64,000 bases of DNA from Planctomycetota bacterium (GTDB lineage: Bacteria > Planctomycetota > Phycisphaerae > UBA1845): positions 1 to 64,000 of the forward strand of contig JACQXM010000024.1 in NCBI GenBank assembly GCA_016208685.1, in the 5' to 3' direction. The first letter of the stretch is position 1, and every line of letters starts with the position of its first letter. Below, piece by piece: positions 1-13,520 of this stretch. The notes under the pieces are model-generated. The model was not told the DNA's origin and did not search any database. It saw only the letters and a list, made by a program, of their open reading frames with translations. The position numbers and the translations under genes are program-made.

Positions 1-220
1 CGACGTGACCGACGCCCACCGCCTCCGCCCGCCATCCGATAGGACACCCCCGGAAATGTAGTGAAGACTTTTGACCACAATCGGCCCGGGCGCCGCCCCC
101 AGGCCCGATTCACTCGCCCAACTGCGCAACCTGGGCTAGCGCCGCCGCCATTTAAGTCCGATAATCGACACGATCGTTTGTCGTTTCATGTCGAAATCGC
201 GCGATGGGCTCGAAATAGGT

Positions 221-248
221 TTGACAGTTCCCGTTGATATGATATTAT
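221..248 (+). promoter_or_regulatory. Sigma-70-type promoter for the SPFH gene
   Basis: A perfect -35 hexamer TTGACA lies at 221-226. A 16-base spacer separates it from TATTAT at 243-248, a five-of-six match to TATAAT. Transcription would start near 255, about 25 bases before the ATG at 281, which has GGAGGA at 269-274. The promoter lies inside the longest open frame that begins at 188, so it supports the downstream start. A short dyad, CGACA-N8-TGTCG at 166-183, lies upstream and could be an operator, but it is weak. Confidence 0.7.
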
Positions 249-280
249 TTCAATATCGCATAGCTATTGGAGGAACGGCG

Positions 281-1159
281 ATGCAAATGCGCGAAATCGA
301 ACGACGGGTGTTCAACGGGTGGGCGATGCTGACGGCACTGCTGCTGGCCGGGGCTCTGCTTGGTTGGCTGATGTGCCGGGCGTGTCGGGCGGTCGAGGTC
401 TGGTCCATTGTGACCTTGTCGCTCCTGATTCTCGTCTGGATCGTGCTACAGCTCGGGTACTTTATGCTTCAGCCGAACCAGGCGGCGGTGCTCACACTGT
501 TCGGGAAGTACCTGGGCACCGTGAAGACCGCCGGGTTCCACTGGACCAACCCCCTGGTGGCTCCAGTCGCCAAGAAAGTCTCGTTGCGTGCCCACAACCT
601 CAACGGCGCGACGATCAAGGTCAACGACCACCGGGGGAACCCGGTTGAAATCGCGGCCGTGGTGGTGTGGCGAGTGACGGATACGGCGCAGGCCGTCTTT
701 GATGTCGAGGACTACCAGAGCTTCGTGTCCATTCAGAGCGAATCGGCGCTGCGGCATCTTGCCAGCGCCTACCCCTACGACACCAGCGAGGAGCACGCGC
801 TGTCCCTGAGGGGAAGCATGGACGAGGTCTCGGCGGCGCTGCAACGCGAGCTGCAAGAACGCGTCTCCAAGGCCGGCGTGCAGATCGACGAGGCGCGCCT
901 CAGCCACCTGGCGTACGCGGCGGAGATCGCGGGTGCCATGCTCCAGCGGCAGCAGGCGGAGGCGGTAGTGGCCGCCCGGACACGCATCGTCGACGGCGCC
1001 GTGGGCATGGTGGAGATGGCGCTGGAGCGATTGGAATCCAAGGGGACGATCGCGCTCGACGAGGAACGCAAGGCTGCCATGGTGAGCAACCTGCTCGTGG
1101 TTCTCTGCGGACACGCGCCGGCGCAGGCGGTGGTGAACGCCGGAACCCTGTATCACTAG
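281..1159 (+). CDS. SPFH/band-7 domain membrane protein
   Basis: This 292-residue protein has two hydrophobic segments (about residues 14-31 and 41-58) followed by an SPFH/prohibitin-type domain starting near residue 62, with the typical early stretch [17 protein letters not shown]. The C-terminal third is a charged helical region ([15 protein letters not shown]) as in stomatin/flotillin relatives. Such proteins form membrane-bound oligomeric scaffolds; no enzymatic role is visible. The start at 281 is preferred over 188 because a strong promoter and a GGAGGA ribosome site lie directly upstream of it. A small ribbon-helix-helix gene follows 80 bases downstream, a pairing I recall from other bacteria, so the two are probably co-expressed. 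Family assignment is firm; the cellular role is unknown. Confidence 0.85.
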   Translation: MQMREIERRVFNGWAMLTALLLAGALLGWLMCRACRAVEVWSIVTLSLLILVWIVLQLGYFMLQPNQAAVLTLFGKYLGTVKTAGFHWTNPLVAPVAKKVSLRAHNLNGATIKVNDHRGNPVEIAAVVVWRVTDTAQAVFDVEDYQSFVSIQSESALRHLASAYPYDTSEEHALSLRGSMDEVSAALQRELQERVSKAGVQIDEARLSHLAYAAEIAGAMLQRQQAEAVVAARTRIVDGAVGMVEMALERLESKGTIALDEERKAAMVSNLLVVLCGHAPAQAVVNAGTLYH

Positions 1160-1239
1160 CGCCGACCAGACGACGGCCGCCGGCGTGGTGTCGCGCTTCT
1201 CGCGCTTCCGCGGATGGCCCAAAAACGGTTGTCATCGCG

Positions 1240-1431
1240 ATGGCCGAAAAGAAGCCATTCCTGCTCCGTCTTCCGGCGGACCTGCTGGCGGACCTGAACC
1301 GTTGGGCCAAGGACGAACTGCGCAGCCTCAATGCCCAGATCGAGTACGTCTTGCGCAATGCGGTTCGGCGCGAGCGCGGACGCGGGAATGGCCCTGGGGA
1401 AGGCGCGCGCGATGCCGAGGAGGGACCGTAG
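1240..1431 (+). CDS. Arc-type ribbon-helix-helix DNA-binding protein
   Basis: This 63-residue protein reads as a ribbon-helix-helix fold: a short strand (KPFLLRLPADL, about residues 5-15), a helix, and a second helix with RSLNAQIEYVLRNAV. The Ser-Leu-Asn-Ala-Gln-Ile pattern is typical of Arc/MetJ-like regulators and of antitoxin DNA-binding domains. The last 15 residues are charged and low in complexity. It lies 80 bases after the SPFH gene on the same strand, so it is probably in that transcript and could autoregulate it. No toxin-like partner gene is adjacent, so an antitoxin label would not be justified. No clear ribosome site precedes the ATG. Confidence 0.7.
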   Translation: MAEKKPFLLRLPADLLADLNRWAKDELRSLNAQIEYVLRNAVRRERGRGNGPGEGARDAEEGP

Positions 1432-1700
1432 CCCGGCCGCCTCGCGCGGTATGCCTCCCGCGGCAATGGGCTACCCATCGAGGTGCGCTCGAACCTGGAC
1501 CCGTGCCCTGCCCCAGACGGCTCACGGGGCCGCCTGTGACTGCCGCGCCGCCGGACGGCCCGCCGACCGCCCGGAAAGCCCGGTGGGTACAGGCGAAAAC
1601 GCCGGTCCGGGGTTACATTGCCCGTTGCCCTTATCCGATAAGCCGCGTAGAATGGGACGGATTGGACCGCCGCCGGCGGTGCCGGGCTGAAAGAGCCGAG

Positions 1701-3053
1701 ATGAACGACTGGTTCGAGGCCGAACAGCGGGTCGAACGGGCCCAACAGCTCACCGAGTCGCAACGGTACGCCGAAGCGCTCGCTGAGCTCGACATCGCCT
1801 TATCCATCAACCCCGACAACGCTGCCTGGCACGCGCAGCGCGGTTACCTGCTGGACGAACTGGGCGAGTCCGCGGATGCCATAGGCGCCTATGAACGCTC
1901 GCTGGCGCTGGAGCCCGGCGATCGCGACGTGGCCACGGCCCTGGGGATCGGCCTCATACAGCTCGGGCGCTTCGCCCGCGCGATCGAAATCTTCAACGAG
2001 ATCGCCCGCCTCTACCCCGAACACGAAGCCGCGTACTGTCCGCGCATCAGCGCTTACGCCGAGCTCGGTCAGCATGAGAAGGCGGAGGAGATCTTCTACC
2101 TGGCGCAGGAGTTCAACGAATCCTGTCCGCACTGCTTCTACCACATGGGGGCGTCCCTGGCGGCGCGGGGGAAGATCGAACGGGCGCTGTATTGCTGGCA
2201 AAGGGTCCTGGAGCTGGAGCCGGGCTACATCGGCGTCAACGGGAGAATCGCGCAGGCCTACCGCATGCAAGGCAAGCTGGACCTGGCGCGGGAGTACTTC
2301 GTTCGGGAGCTTCGCGAAGACCCCGGCAACACCGATTTACTCTACGACCTGGCGGATCTCACGCTGGAATCGGGTGATGCCGCGGGGGCGGCCGCCAAGT
2401 TCAACCAGATTCTGGAGCTCGACCCGGACCATAGCCCGGCGCGCTTCGCCCTGGGCAGCGTCTGGCTGCGTACGGGCAAGCCGGATAAGGCCCTGGAGTG
2501 CTTCGAGGCCCTGGCGGAGCGGGATGACGATGAGACTGATCTGCCCGGCCTCGAACTGCGGATGGGCCAGGCGCTGCTCGAGCTGGGGCGGTTGAGCGAG
2601 GCGCGGCGCTACCTGGAAACCGCGGTCGAGTTGGAGGCGACGAGCGTCGAGGCGCTCATGGGCCTGGGGCTCTGCCTGCTGGGCGACAAGAAGCCCGCGG
2701 AGGCGGCGAACTGCTTCCGGCGGGTGATTGCCCAGGAGGTGCGCACCCCCTTCGCGCACCACTACCTGGGATTGGCTTTGTTCCAGTCGGGTCGGCCGGA
2801 GTCGGGGCTGGATCACTTCCTGGAGGCGATCCGCTATAAGCCCGATTTCGGCACCGCCATGTTCAACGCCGCAGTGGGATACCTGCACCTGGGCCGGTGG
2901 CGCGAGGCACGCGGCATGTTAGAGCGCGCGGCAAGGAACAATCCCGACAACCGGATCGTCGAGCTCCTTCGTAAGCGTTTGTGGCGCTACCGCCTGCGGT
3001 TCTACGCGCGGCGTCTCGGAGCCCTGCTGCGCTGGCGTCCGTTCGGCCGCTGA
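1701..3053 (+). CDS. Tetratricopeptide repeat protein
   Basis: A 450-residue protein made almost entirely of TPR helical hairpins, roughly ten or eleven consecutive 34-residue units, with the usual alternation such as YAEALAELDIALSINPDN and KALECFEALAERDDDE. It ends in a basic tail (RKRLWRYRLRFYARR). There is no signal peptide and no catalytic domain, so it is most likely a soluble protein-interaction scaffold. The open frame runs upstream to 1185, but that stretch is low-complexity and not TPR-like, and the repeats begin directly after the ATG at 1701. The partner is unknown. Confidence 0.85.
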   Translation: MNDWFEAEQRVERAQQLTESQRYAEALAELDIALSINPDNAAWHAQRGYLLDELGESADAIGAYERSLALEPGDRDVATALGIGLIQLGRFARAIEIFNEIARLYPEHEAAYCPRISAYAELGQHEKAEEIFYLAQEFNESCPHCFYHMGASLAARGKIERALYCWQRVLELEPGYIGVNGRIAQAYRMQGKLDLAREYFVRELREDPGNTDLLYDLADLTLESGDAAGAAAKFNQILELDPDHSPARFALGSVWLRTGKPDKALECFEALAERDDDETDLPGLELRMGQALLELGRLSEARRYLETAVELEATSVEALMGLGLCLLGDKKPAEAANCFRRVIAQEVRTPFAHHYLGLALFQSGRPESGLDHFLEAIRYKPDFGTAMFNAAVGYLHLGRWREARGMLERAARNNPDNRIVELLRKRLWRYRLRFYARRLGALLRWRPFGR

Positions 3054-3161
3054 CGCCCGGCTGCAACCCGGACAGTTGACACCCGGTATCATTCCCTGGT
3101 AGCTCTTAATGCGATGTGCGTGGTCAATACGGTCCGATCCAGGATGTCTAAGGTAGGAATT

Positions 3162-4499
3162 ATGGGACGATTGGTTCGCTCAGGTTGCCTGGCGGCGGTG
3201 GTGTCAGCGGCGGCGGCAGGCGTGCTGTCGGCCGCGGAACCGCAGCCGCCCAAGGCCGGGAAAGCCCCGGCGCCGGTTGCCAGTTCCTCTCTGGAGCTTC
3301 AGCCCACGGTGGCCGCAAGCATGGCCACCATCGAGACCATCCTCACCAACGCCGTGCGCGGCATCTCCGCGCGCTACAACCTCAACGAGGCACAAACGGC
3401 GGAGACCGACGCGCTGATGAAGCGCGAGGTGTTTAAGTTCCTTCAGGATCACGAGGCGGAGGTCTGGCCGCTGATCCGGGACCTGCTGGCGGCGCAGCTC
3501 GGAGCCCGCCCGCCCTCGGATGTCGAGGAGATGAAGCGCATCGGCGCCGCGGCCGGGCCGCTGGCCAAGCTCGCCTGCGACGCCATCATCCGCGCCAACA
3601 AGGAATGGCGCGAGATACTCACCCCGGAGCAGAAGAAGGTCCACGATTTCGACATGTCTGAGATGGAGAAGACCTTCGAGCAGATCGACCGCAATTTCAA
3701 GGACTGGGCGGAGGGCAAGCCGGTGGAGGCGCCGATTTTCCCCGCCACGCAGCCGACGGCCAAGGGACCGCCGACTCCCCCCAAGCCCGTCATGCAGGGC
3801 CTGCCCCGCGGGCCCATCCTGACCGACAATGTTTTCGAGAACTTCGTGGAGCAGTTCATCAAGGACTACCTGCTCGACGAGGGCCAGATCGATTCCGCAC
3901 GCTCTATTCTCAAAGAGTACAAGGACAAGGTCGCCGACTTCCGTAGCGGCAACAAAGACGAGCTGGGGCGACTGGCGAACGCCATCAAAGAGGCGACGGA
4001 GCAGCGCGATTACAAGAAGCGTACCGACGCCGAGGCGGAGCGCAAGAAGCTGCTCGAGCCGGTGTACGAGCTGTTCGCGCAGATGGAGTCGCGGCTGAAG
4101 GGGCTTCTCAATTCCGTACAGCTCGAGCGCTACGAAGCCAACAAGCGCGCCCTGGACACCAAAGGGCCCAAGACCGCGGCCTCCGAGAAACCTGCCGAGG
4201 CCGGTGCCGCCCCCGCGGCTCCCTCGGGCGAGGGCTCCGACGCTGCGGCGAAGCCTCCGGCCCAGGAGAAGAAACCCGAGGCCCCCGCCGACGCCAAGCC
4301 GCCGGCGGAGAAACAGGACGGGAAGCAGGACGCCAAGGCGAGCGATAGCGGGGCCGCCAAGTCGACCGTGCGTAAGACTCAGTCGAGCAAGACCGAGAGG
4401 CCGAAGGCTCAGCCTGCCCCGCAGCCCGTCAAACCCGAGGGCCAGAGCGGCGACAGCGCCGCCCAGCCCGCCGAGAAGAAGGAACCGGGAAAGGACTAG
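3162..4499 (+). CDS. Secreted helical protein with Lys/Ala/Pro-rich tail
   Basis: A 445-residue protein with a signal peptide (residues 1 to about 25: basic start, then an Ala/Val/Leu core ending LSAAE). The middle is charged and helical and contains two LTxxQ-like turns (LTPEQKKVHDF and LNSVQLERYEAN), as seen in many planctomycete periplasmic proteins of unknown role. The last 110 residues are a low-complexity Ala/Pro/Lys/Glu tail. The start at 3162 is chosen because AGGTAGGA at 3151-3158 is spaced correctly and the signal peptide begins there; ATGs at 3114 and 3144 are upstream in frame. I do not recognise the family and assign no function. Confidence 0.75.
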   Translation: MGRLVRSGCLAAVVSAAAAGVLSAAEPQPPKAGKAPAPVASSSLELQPTVAASMATIETILTNAVRGISARYNLNEAQTAETDALMKREVFKFLQDHEAEVWPLIRDLLAAQLGARPPSDVEEMKRIGAAAGPLAKLACDAIIRANKEWREILTPEQKKVHDFDMSEMEKTFEQIDRNFKDWAEGKPVEAPIFPATQPTAKGPPTPPKPVMQGLPRGPILTDNVFENFVEQFIKDYLLDEGQIDSARSILKEYKDKVADFRSGNKDELGRLANAIKEATEQRDYKKRTDAEAERKKLLEPVYELFAQMESRLKGLLNSVQLERYEANKRALDTKGPKTAASEKPAEAGAAPAAPSGEGSDAAAKPPAQEKKPEAPADAKPPAEKQDGKQDAKASDSGAAKSTVRKTQSSKTERPKAQPAPQPVKPEGQSGDSAAQPAEKKEPGKD

Positions 4500-4522
4500 T
4501 GCTCCAACGCGGCCTATTCTTA

Positions 4523-4605
4523 GGGTGGCATTGCCAAGCGCAGTGCCGCCATGCCCAGGAAAGCCATGCCGGCGCACGGCTGTGCCGTGCTTGGGCATGC
4601 CACCC
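4523..4605. repeat. Intergenic palindromic repeat (GGGTGGCA...TGCCACCC)
   Basis: The ends form an imperfect inverted repeat: GGGTGGCATTGCCAAGC at the left and GCTTGGGCATGCCACCC at the right, enclosing smaller complementary pieces. It lies in the 265-base gap between convergent genes and could fold into a large hairpin at the RNA level. Its GTGGCA/TGCCAC ends are shared with the repeats near 50.9 kb and 56.7 kb, so it probably belongs to a dispersed non-coding family in this genome. It may also stop transcription. Confidence 0.6.
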
Positions 4606-4764
4606 GATCTGAAGGATTGCGTGCGTCGCAGCGCTAGTTGGCCGTGCGCGATCCTGCGCCGCTACCCGCTGTCTTGCCCGCGCCCTGACGGTCGCGGCTC
4701 CGTTTAACCGCTCCATACTGTCGCGGTGCTGATCCTTCGCCGCTTCGTCGCTCCTCCCGTGTCA

Positions 4765-6975
4765 CTATTCTTGCGGCTCCGACTCACGAGCGGCCCGTTC
4801 GCGGGCGCGACTGAGCGGCGCTGGACGCACGCGGGGCAACTCGCGAAACCAGTGCGCGGTGGCCGGTTGCCGCATGCGCCGCGACCAACCCGCAAATCGG
4901 CTCAGCCCCACGCCGGGAAGGTTCACCGGCTCGGTTTCGCCGGCGAGGTCATCCAGCGAAAGCCCCACCAGCACCGCCGGGGTGCGCAGCAGAAAGGCAT
5001 GCACGGCCTGCACGACCTCCGGCGCGACGGGCACACGCTCCGCGTCCAGCAGCCCCTCGGCATGCAAACGTCGCAGCAGCGCCCTTACCTCCTGGCGTCG
5101 AGCCACCACGGCCGCGGCGTAGTCCAGGTCGGAGCGCAGCAGACCGAGTTTCCGTCGCAGGGCAAGGTCGGCCCCCGTCCAGTATCCGGTGAGCGGCGGA
5201 AGGTCGTGCGTGGTGGCCGTCACCAGCGCCCGGTGTGTGTAGGCCGAGGGCGGGTGGAACGCACCACGGCGCGTGCGCTGGAAGTACAGAACGCGCGATG
5301 AGAGAATGCCCCACCGCGCCAGCACGCGTGACAGCCCGCGGGGCACCGTTCCCAGGTCCTCCCCCACGATGACGGTTCGACTGCGGGCGCTTTGCAGCGC
5401 GACCACCCCGAACAGATCCTCGGAGGGGTAGCGCACGTACGCGCCCTCGCTTGCCGGCCGGCCGGCGGGAATCCAGAACTGGCGGAACAACCCCAGAACG
5501 TGGTCGATACGCAACATGCCCACGTGCCCGCAGGCGCTTTTCAGAAGCCGCCGCCATAAGGCATATCCGCTGTCGTGAAGCGCATGCGGCGAGACGGGGT
5601 GAAAGCTCCAGTTCTGACCCTCGCGGGCATGGGCGTCCGGAGGCGCACCGACCGTTACGCCGGGCACGAACTGCGACGCGAACGTCCACGCATCGCTGCC
5701 GCCTGGGGCGGAGCCGAGTGCGAGGTCGCCGTACACACCGAGCGGCATCCCGGCAGTCCGGGCGGTGCGGGCGCACTTGCCGAGCTGTCGATCGAGTTCG
5801 AACTGGATGTAGCACTGAACGTCCACCGACTGCCAGTGGGTCCGCCGGAACTCCTGCACCTGCGGCGACCGGGGGTCATGGCTGGCCCGCGGCCAGGCGC
5901 GATAGCCCAGCGGCGGGCCGTCGCCGGGCATCAGGCCGGGCCCGGAGTTGCGTGCCGTAAAATGCTCGTCGAAAGCCATGTACGTCGCGAAATCAACCAG
6001 CGGCTCCCCCTGCTCCGCAAGATAGCGCCGATAGGCCCGGGCGCGTGGAGTGTCTGCCCGCAGCTCGCGCTCAAGGAAGGTCCGATGGAGTAGTCGCATG
6101 ACCTTGAGCTTGATCGCGGCGACCTGCGGGTAATCAACACGCTCGGACGCTCGCAGGCTCGCGAGGATACTCCGCATGTCCGGTTCGCGGAGCAGACGCC
6201 GCGCGGGCGGGCAATGGCGCAGTTCCGGCACCGCCTCCACGTCCAGATAGGCGATGCTGCGGAACAGCCTGCTGACGGGGGAATACGGGCAGAACTCGCC
6301 CGGGCGGTTTCGGACCGCGTGCAGGGGGTTGATCCCCACAAAGGCCGCGCCCGCCCGGGCGCTCAGCCGGAGGATCGCTGAAAGGTCCGACAAATCTCCG
6401 ACGCCCCAGTTGCGTTTGCTCGCAATGCTGTACAGGTTCGCCCACACGCCCCAACCGCGCCGTCCTTGCAGCCCCTGGTCGCAGGTATAGCAACGCGGCG
6501 GTACGACGATCAACGTTTGCTCGCCGATGTGCACCTGCCCCGCTGCGTCGAGAGTCAGGATGAGCGAGTGACATCCTGGCGGGAGTTCGCCGGACAGCGG
6601 CAACCGAAGGCCTGCGCCCACGGCACGCACGCGGCCCTCGAGCCGGCGCGAATCGCCGTCCTCGGTAAAGACTTCCAGCCTCCAATCGGCTCTTCCCGGC
6701 AACCGTGTCGCCGACGGCGACAGAGAGACGTGTACGTAGCGCGGCGCGTTGCGCACCACTTGCGTGGGCGACACAAGCCGGTGCCGATGACGAGATTCCC
6801 ACTGATCCGAACAGCGCCGCGCCGCGGCCTCGGTGGAAACGTCGAACCCGATCGCGGTCAGGAGCGCCTCGCGCGTGGCGTCGCGGGTTGGTTGGAGCTT
6901 GCTCTGCGTGTCCACGTAGCCGGGAAGGATCCCGAATGCAGCGGCAAGTCGTCTGAGTTGTGGACGGGCCGGCAT
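4765..6975 (-). CDS. malQ: 4-alpha-glucanotransferase (amylomaltase, GH77)
   Basis: This 736-residue enzyme transfers alpha-1,4-glucan segments between maltodextrins in the cytoplasm. GH77 signatures are visible: NLYSIASKRNWGVGDLSDL near 180-200, GDLALGSAPGGSDAW near 416-430, the nucleophile Asp491 in MLRIDHVLGLFRQFW, the acid/base Glu539 in VGEDLGTVP, and Asp591 in TTHDLPPLTGYW. About 165 N-terminal residues form a beta-rich extension as in E. coli-type MalQ. The gene starts four bases after the glgB stop, so glgX-glgB-malQ is one operon with tight coupling. With the debranching enzyme and phosphorylase it recycles short maltooligosaccharides released from glycogen. Motifs are complete and the assignment is firm. 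Confidence 0.93.
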   Translation of the reverse strand: MPARPQLRRLAAAFGILPGYVDTQSKLQPTRDATREALLTAIGFDVSTEAAARRCSDQWESRHRHRLVSPTQVVRNAPRYVHVSLSPSATRLPGRADWRLEVFTEDGDSRRLEGRVRAVGAGLRLPLSGELPPGCHSLILTLDAAGQVHIGEQTLIVVPPRCYTCDQGLQGRRGWGVWANLYSIASKRNWGVGDLSDLSAILRLSARAGAAFVGINPLHAVRNRPGEFCPYSPVSRLFRSIAYLDVEAVPELRHCPPARRLLREPDMRSILASLRASERVDYPQVAAIKLKVMRLLHRTFLERELRADTPRARAYRRYLAEQGEPLVDFATYMAFDEHFTARNSGPGLMPGDGPPLGYRAWPRASHDPRSPQVQEFRRTHWQSVDVQCYIQFELDRQLGKCARTARTAGMPLGVYGDLALGSAPGGSDAWTFASQFVPGVTVGAPPDAHAREGQNWSFHPVSPHALHDSGYALWRRLLKSACGHVGMLRIDHVLGLFRQFWIPAGRPASEGAYVRYPSEDLFGVVALQSARSRTVIVGEDLGTVPRGLSRVLARWGILSSRVLYFQRTRRGAFHPPSAYTHRALVTATTHDLPPLTGYWTGADLALRRKLGLLRSDLDYAAAVVARRQEVRALLRRLHAEGLLDAERVPVAPEVVQAVHAFLLRTPAVLVGLSLDDLAGETEPVNLPGVGLSRFAGWSRRMRQPATAHWFRELPRVRPAPLSRARERAARESEPQE

Positions 6976-6979
6976 GGTT

Positions 6980-9229
<2,250 letters not shown>

Positions 9230-9232
9230 AGT

Positions 9233-11344
<2,112 letters not shown>

Positions 11345-11574
11345 GCCACCTCGCCGTTAACCGTCCGGGAATTACCGGGAGCCGGACGCGCCCCGCGGGG
11401 AGGGGGACGAACGCGACGTCCGCAAGGCCACAATCTGCCACGCAGCGTCGGAACACTCTTGTGCCCCGGCCTGACGTTCGATATTAACCGGCGTGAACAT
11501 GAACCGAAAGAAAGCCACGGCGCGCCGAGATTCCGCCGAACCGGCCCGGTAATCCGATACAGAATCAGACGACC

Positions 11575-13311
11575 ATGAGCGATCCTCGAAGCCTGGCCTA
11601 TTTCTCGATGGAGATCGGGCACTCCGCCGCCATGCCCACCTACAGCGGCGGACTCGGCGTGCTGGCGGGTGACACCATCAGTGCTGCCGCCGATTTGCGG
11701 CTCCCCATGGTGGCCGTCGCTTTGCTGCACCGAAAGGGCTACTTTCGACAGGGGCTGGACAGCTCCGGCGGGCAAACGGAAGAGAGCGAAACCTGGACGG
11801 TGGAGGAATTCCTGGAAGAAGCCCCGGCGCGCGTGACGGTGTCCGTCGAAGGCCGGCCGGTCGCCATCCGCGCCTGGCAATACAAGATCTCAGCGCCGCA
11901 CGGGTACACCGTGCCCGTGTACCTGCTGGACACCGACCTGCCCGCGAACTCGGCCTGGGATCGAACGCTGACCGACCACCTGTACGGCGGGGACGGGCAC
12001 TATCGGCTTTGTCAGGAGATTGTCCTGGGGATCGGCGGAGTGCGCATTCTTCGCGCCCTGGGCTATCACCACCTCGACCGATTCCACATCAATGAAGGCC
12101 ACGCAGCGCTCCTTACGCTGGAGCTGCTGCTGGAACGGCTGCAAACGGCGCATCACCGCGAGCCGACGCAGGGCGACGTGGACGCCATCCGCGAGCGTTG
12201 CGTGTTCACGACACACACGCCGGTCCCCGCGGGGCATGACCGCTTCCCCATGGAGGACGTAGCACGGGTGCTGGAGCCGCCAGTGCTGTCGCTCCTGCGG
12301 CGCCTGGCGTGCGTGGACTCGTCCCTCAACATGACCCACCTGGCGTTGCATCTGAGCGGCTACGTTAACGGCGTATCGCAGCGTCACGGCGAGGTTTCGC
12401 GGCGGCTGTTCTCTCCGCACCCCATCGACGCCGTCACCAACGGCGTGCACCCGCGCACCTGGGTGGCCCCGCTGTTCCGCGAGCTGTACAACCGCTACAT
12501 CCCGCACTGGACCGAGGACAGCGCCGTGCTGCGACATGTGTTGCGTATCCCCTACCACGAGGTGTGGTCCACGCACCGGCAGACCAAGCAGCGATTGCTG
12601 GAGTTCGTGAAGCGCCAGACGGGGGTGGAGATGGACCTGAACAGCTTCACCATCGGTTTCGCCCGGCGCACGGCCGCCTATAAGCGGGCCGACCTGCTCT
12701 TCGACGACCTCGAGCGCCTGCGACACATCCACGGGTCGGCAGGTCCCATTCAGCTCATTTACGCCGGCAAGGCACATCCGCACGACACCGGGGCCAAGGA
12801 GATCATCCGCCGCGTGTTCCACGCCCGCGACCAGCTCAGGAGCGACGTCCGTCTGGCCTACCTGCCCAACTACGACATCGACGTCTGCCGGCTGATGACC
12901 TCCGGCGTGGACCTGTGGCTCAACACTCCGGAGCCGCCGCTGGAGGCATCGGGCACCAGCGGCATGAAGGCAGCGCTCAACGGCGTGCCGTCGCTGTCCG
13001 TGCTGGACGGTTGGTGGGTCGAAGGGTGCATCGAGGGGGTCACCGGCTGGGCCATCGGCCACGACCGTCTCTGCGAGCGCGGCGTCGCGGAACGGGTGGA
13101 TGCGCGTGAGCCCGGCAGCCGCCCCGCCGCCGCCCGTTTCCTCTACGACAAGTTGGAGTACATCATCCTCCCCATGTTCTACCGCGACACGCCGCGCTAC
13201 GTGGACGTAATGAAGCACGCCGTGGCCATCAACGGCGCGTACTTCTCCACCCACCGCATGGTGCAGGAGTATCTCGTCCGCGCCTATTACCGGCGGCAGA
13301 CGCCGGGGTAG
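11575..13311 (+). CDS. glgP: Alpha-glucan phosphorylase (GT35, short form)
   Basis: A 578-residue PLP enzyme that releases glucose 1-phosphate from the ends of alpha-1,4-glucans. The N-terminal block AYFSMEIGHSAAMPTYSGG and the PLP lysine Lys465 in EASGTSGMKAALNG are clear, and NGVHPRTW near 287 is typical. At under 600 residues it belongs to the shorter alpha-glucan phosphorylase subfamily and lacks the extra N-terminal regulatory region of the 800-residue enzymes. It is divergent from glgX-glgB-malQ and supplies the remaining step of glycogen breakdown. No glycogen synthase or ADP-glucose pyrophosphorylase gene is in the window. Its last 25 bases are antisense to an orphan Kazal-like fragment. 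Confidence 0.93.
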   Translation: MSDPRSLAYFSMEIGHSAAMPTYSGGLGVLAGDTISAAADLRLPMVAVALLHRKGYFRQGLDSSGGQTEESETWTVEEFLEEAPARVTVSVEGRPVAIRAWQYKISAPHGYTVPVYLLDTDLPANSAWDRTLTDHLYGGDGHYRLCQEIVLGIGGVRILRALGYHHLDRFHINEGHAALLTLELLLERLQTAHHREPTQGDVDAIRERCVFTTHTPVPAGHDRFPMEDVARVLEPPVLSLLRRLACVDSSLNMTHLALHLSGYVNGVSQRHGEVSRRLFSPHPIDAVTNGVHPRTWVAPLFRELYNRYIPHWTEDSAVLRHVLRIPYHEVWSTHRQTKQRLLEFVKRQTGVEMDLNSFTIGFARRTAAYKRADLLFDDLERLRHIHGSAGPIQLIYAGKAHPHDTGAKEIIRRVFHARDQLRSDVRLAYLPNYDIDVCRLMTSGVDLWLNTPEPPLEASGTSGMKAALNGVPSLSVLDGWWVEGCIEGVTGWAIGHDRLCERGVAERVDAREPGSRPAAARFLYDKLEYIILPMFYRDTPRYVDVMKHAVAINGAYFSTHRMVQEYLVRAYYRRQTPG

Positions 13312-13484
13312 TCCACGGTCACGCCCGCGAGGCCGACGTAGCACTCGTTCTCGTAACAACGTCCATCGCAGCCGCAGACCGGGAGGCCACGATCCGTACA
13401 CGTGCGGTACCGCCAATTACAAACGCCGGGGCCTTCCGCCGTGTTGCAGGCTGACGGGCACGTGGAGCGCTCGGCGGGGTCGCG
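13287..13484 (-). pseudogene. Orphan Kazal-like domain fragment without start codon
   Basis: On the minus strand a frame with no start codon is open between a TAG (13485-13487) and a TAA (13287-13289). It reads as a cysteine-rich module ending PVCGCDGRCYENECYVGLAG and then VDYPGVC, the characteristic Kazal/follistatin-type serine protease inhibitor pattern PVCGCDGxxYxNxCxAxxAGVxxxYxGxC. It shares the reading frame of the 1355-residue secreted protein upstream of it, but lies beyond that gene's TAA (13521-13523), and the TAG lies between. Its last codons overlap the end of the phosphorylase gene in antisense. It is most likely the relic of a secreted Kazal protein, or of a longer version of the neighbouring gene. 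Confidence 0.6.
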
Positions 13485-13520
13485 CTACCTGTTGCCCTCC
13501 GGCGTCCCATGCAGGCGGTA

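Noticed and set aside
1-187. A gene in the first 187 bases.
   Set aside because: Only very short frames without family signal are present on either strand.
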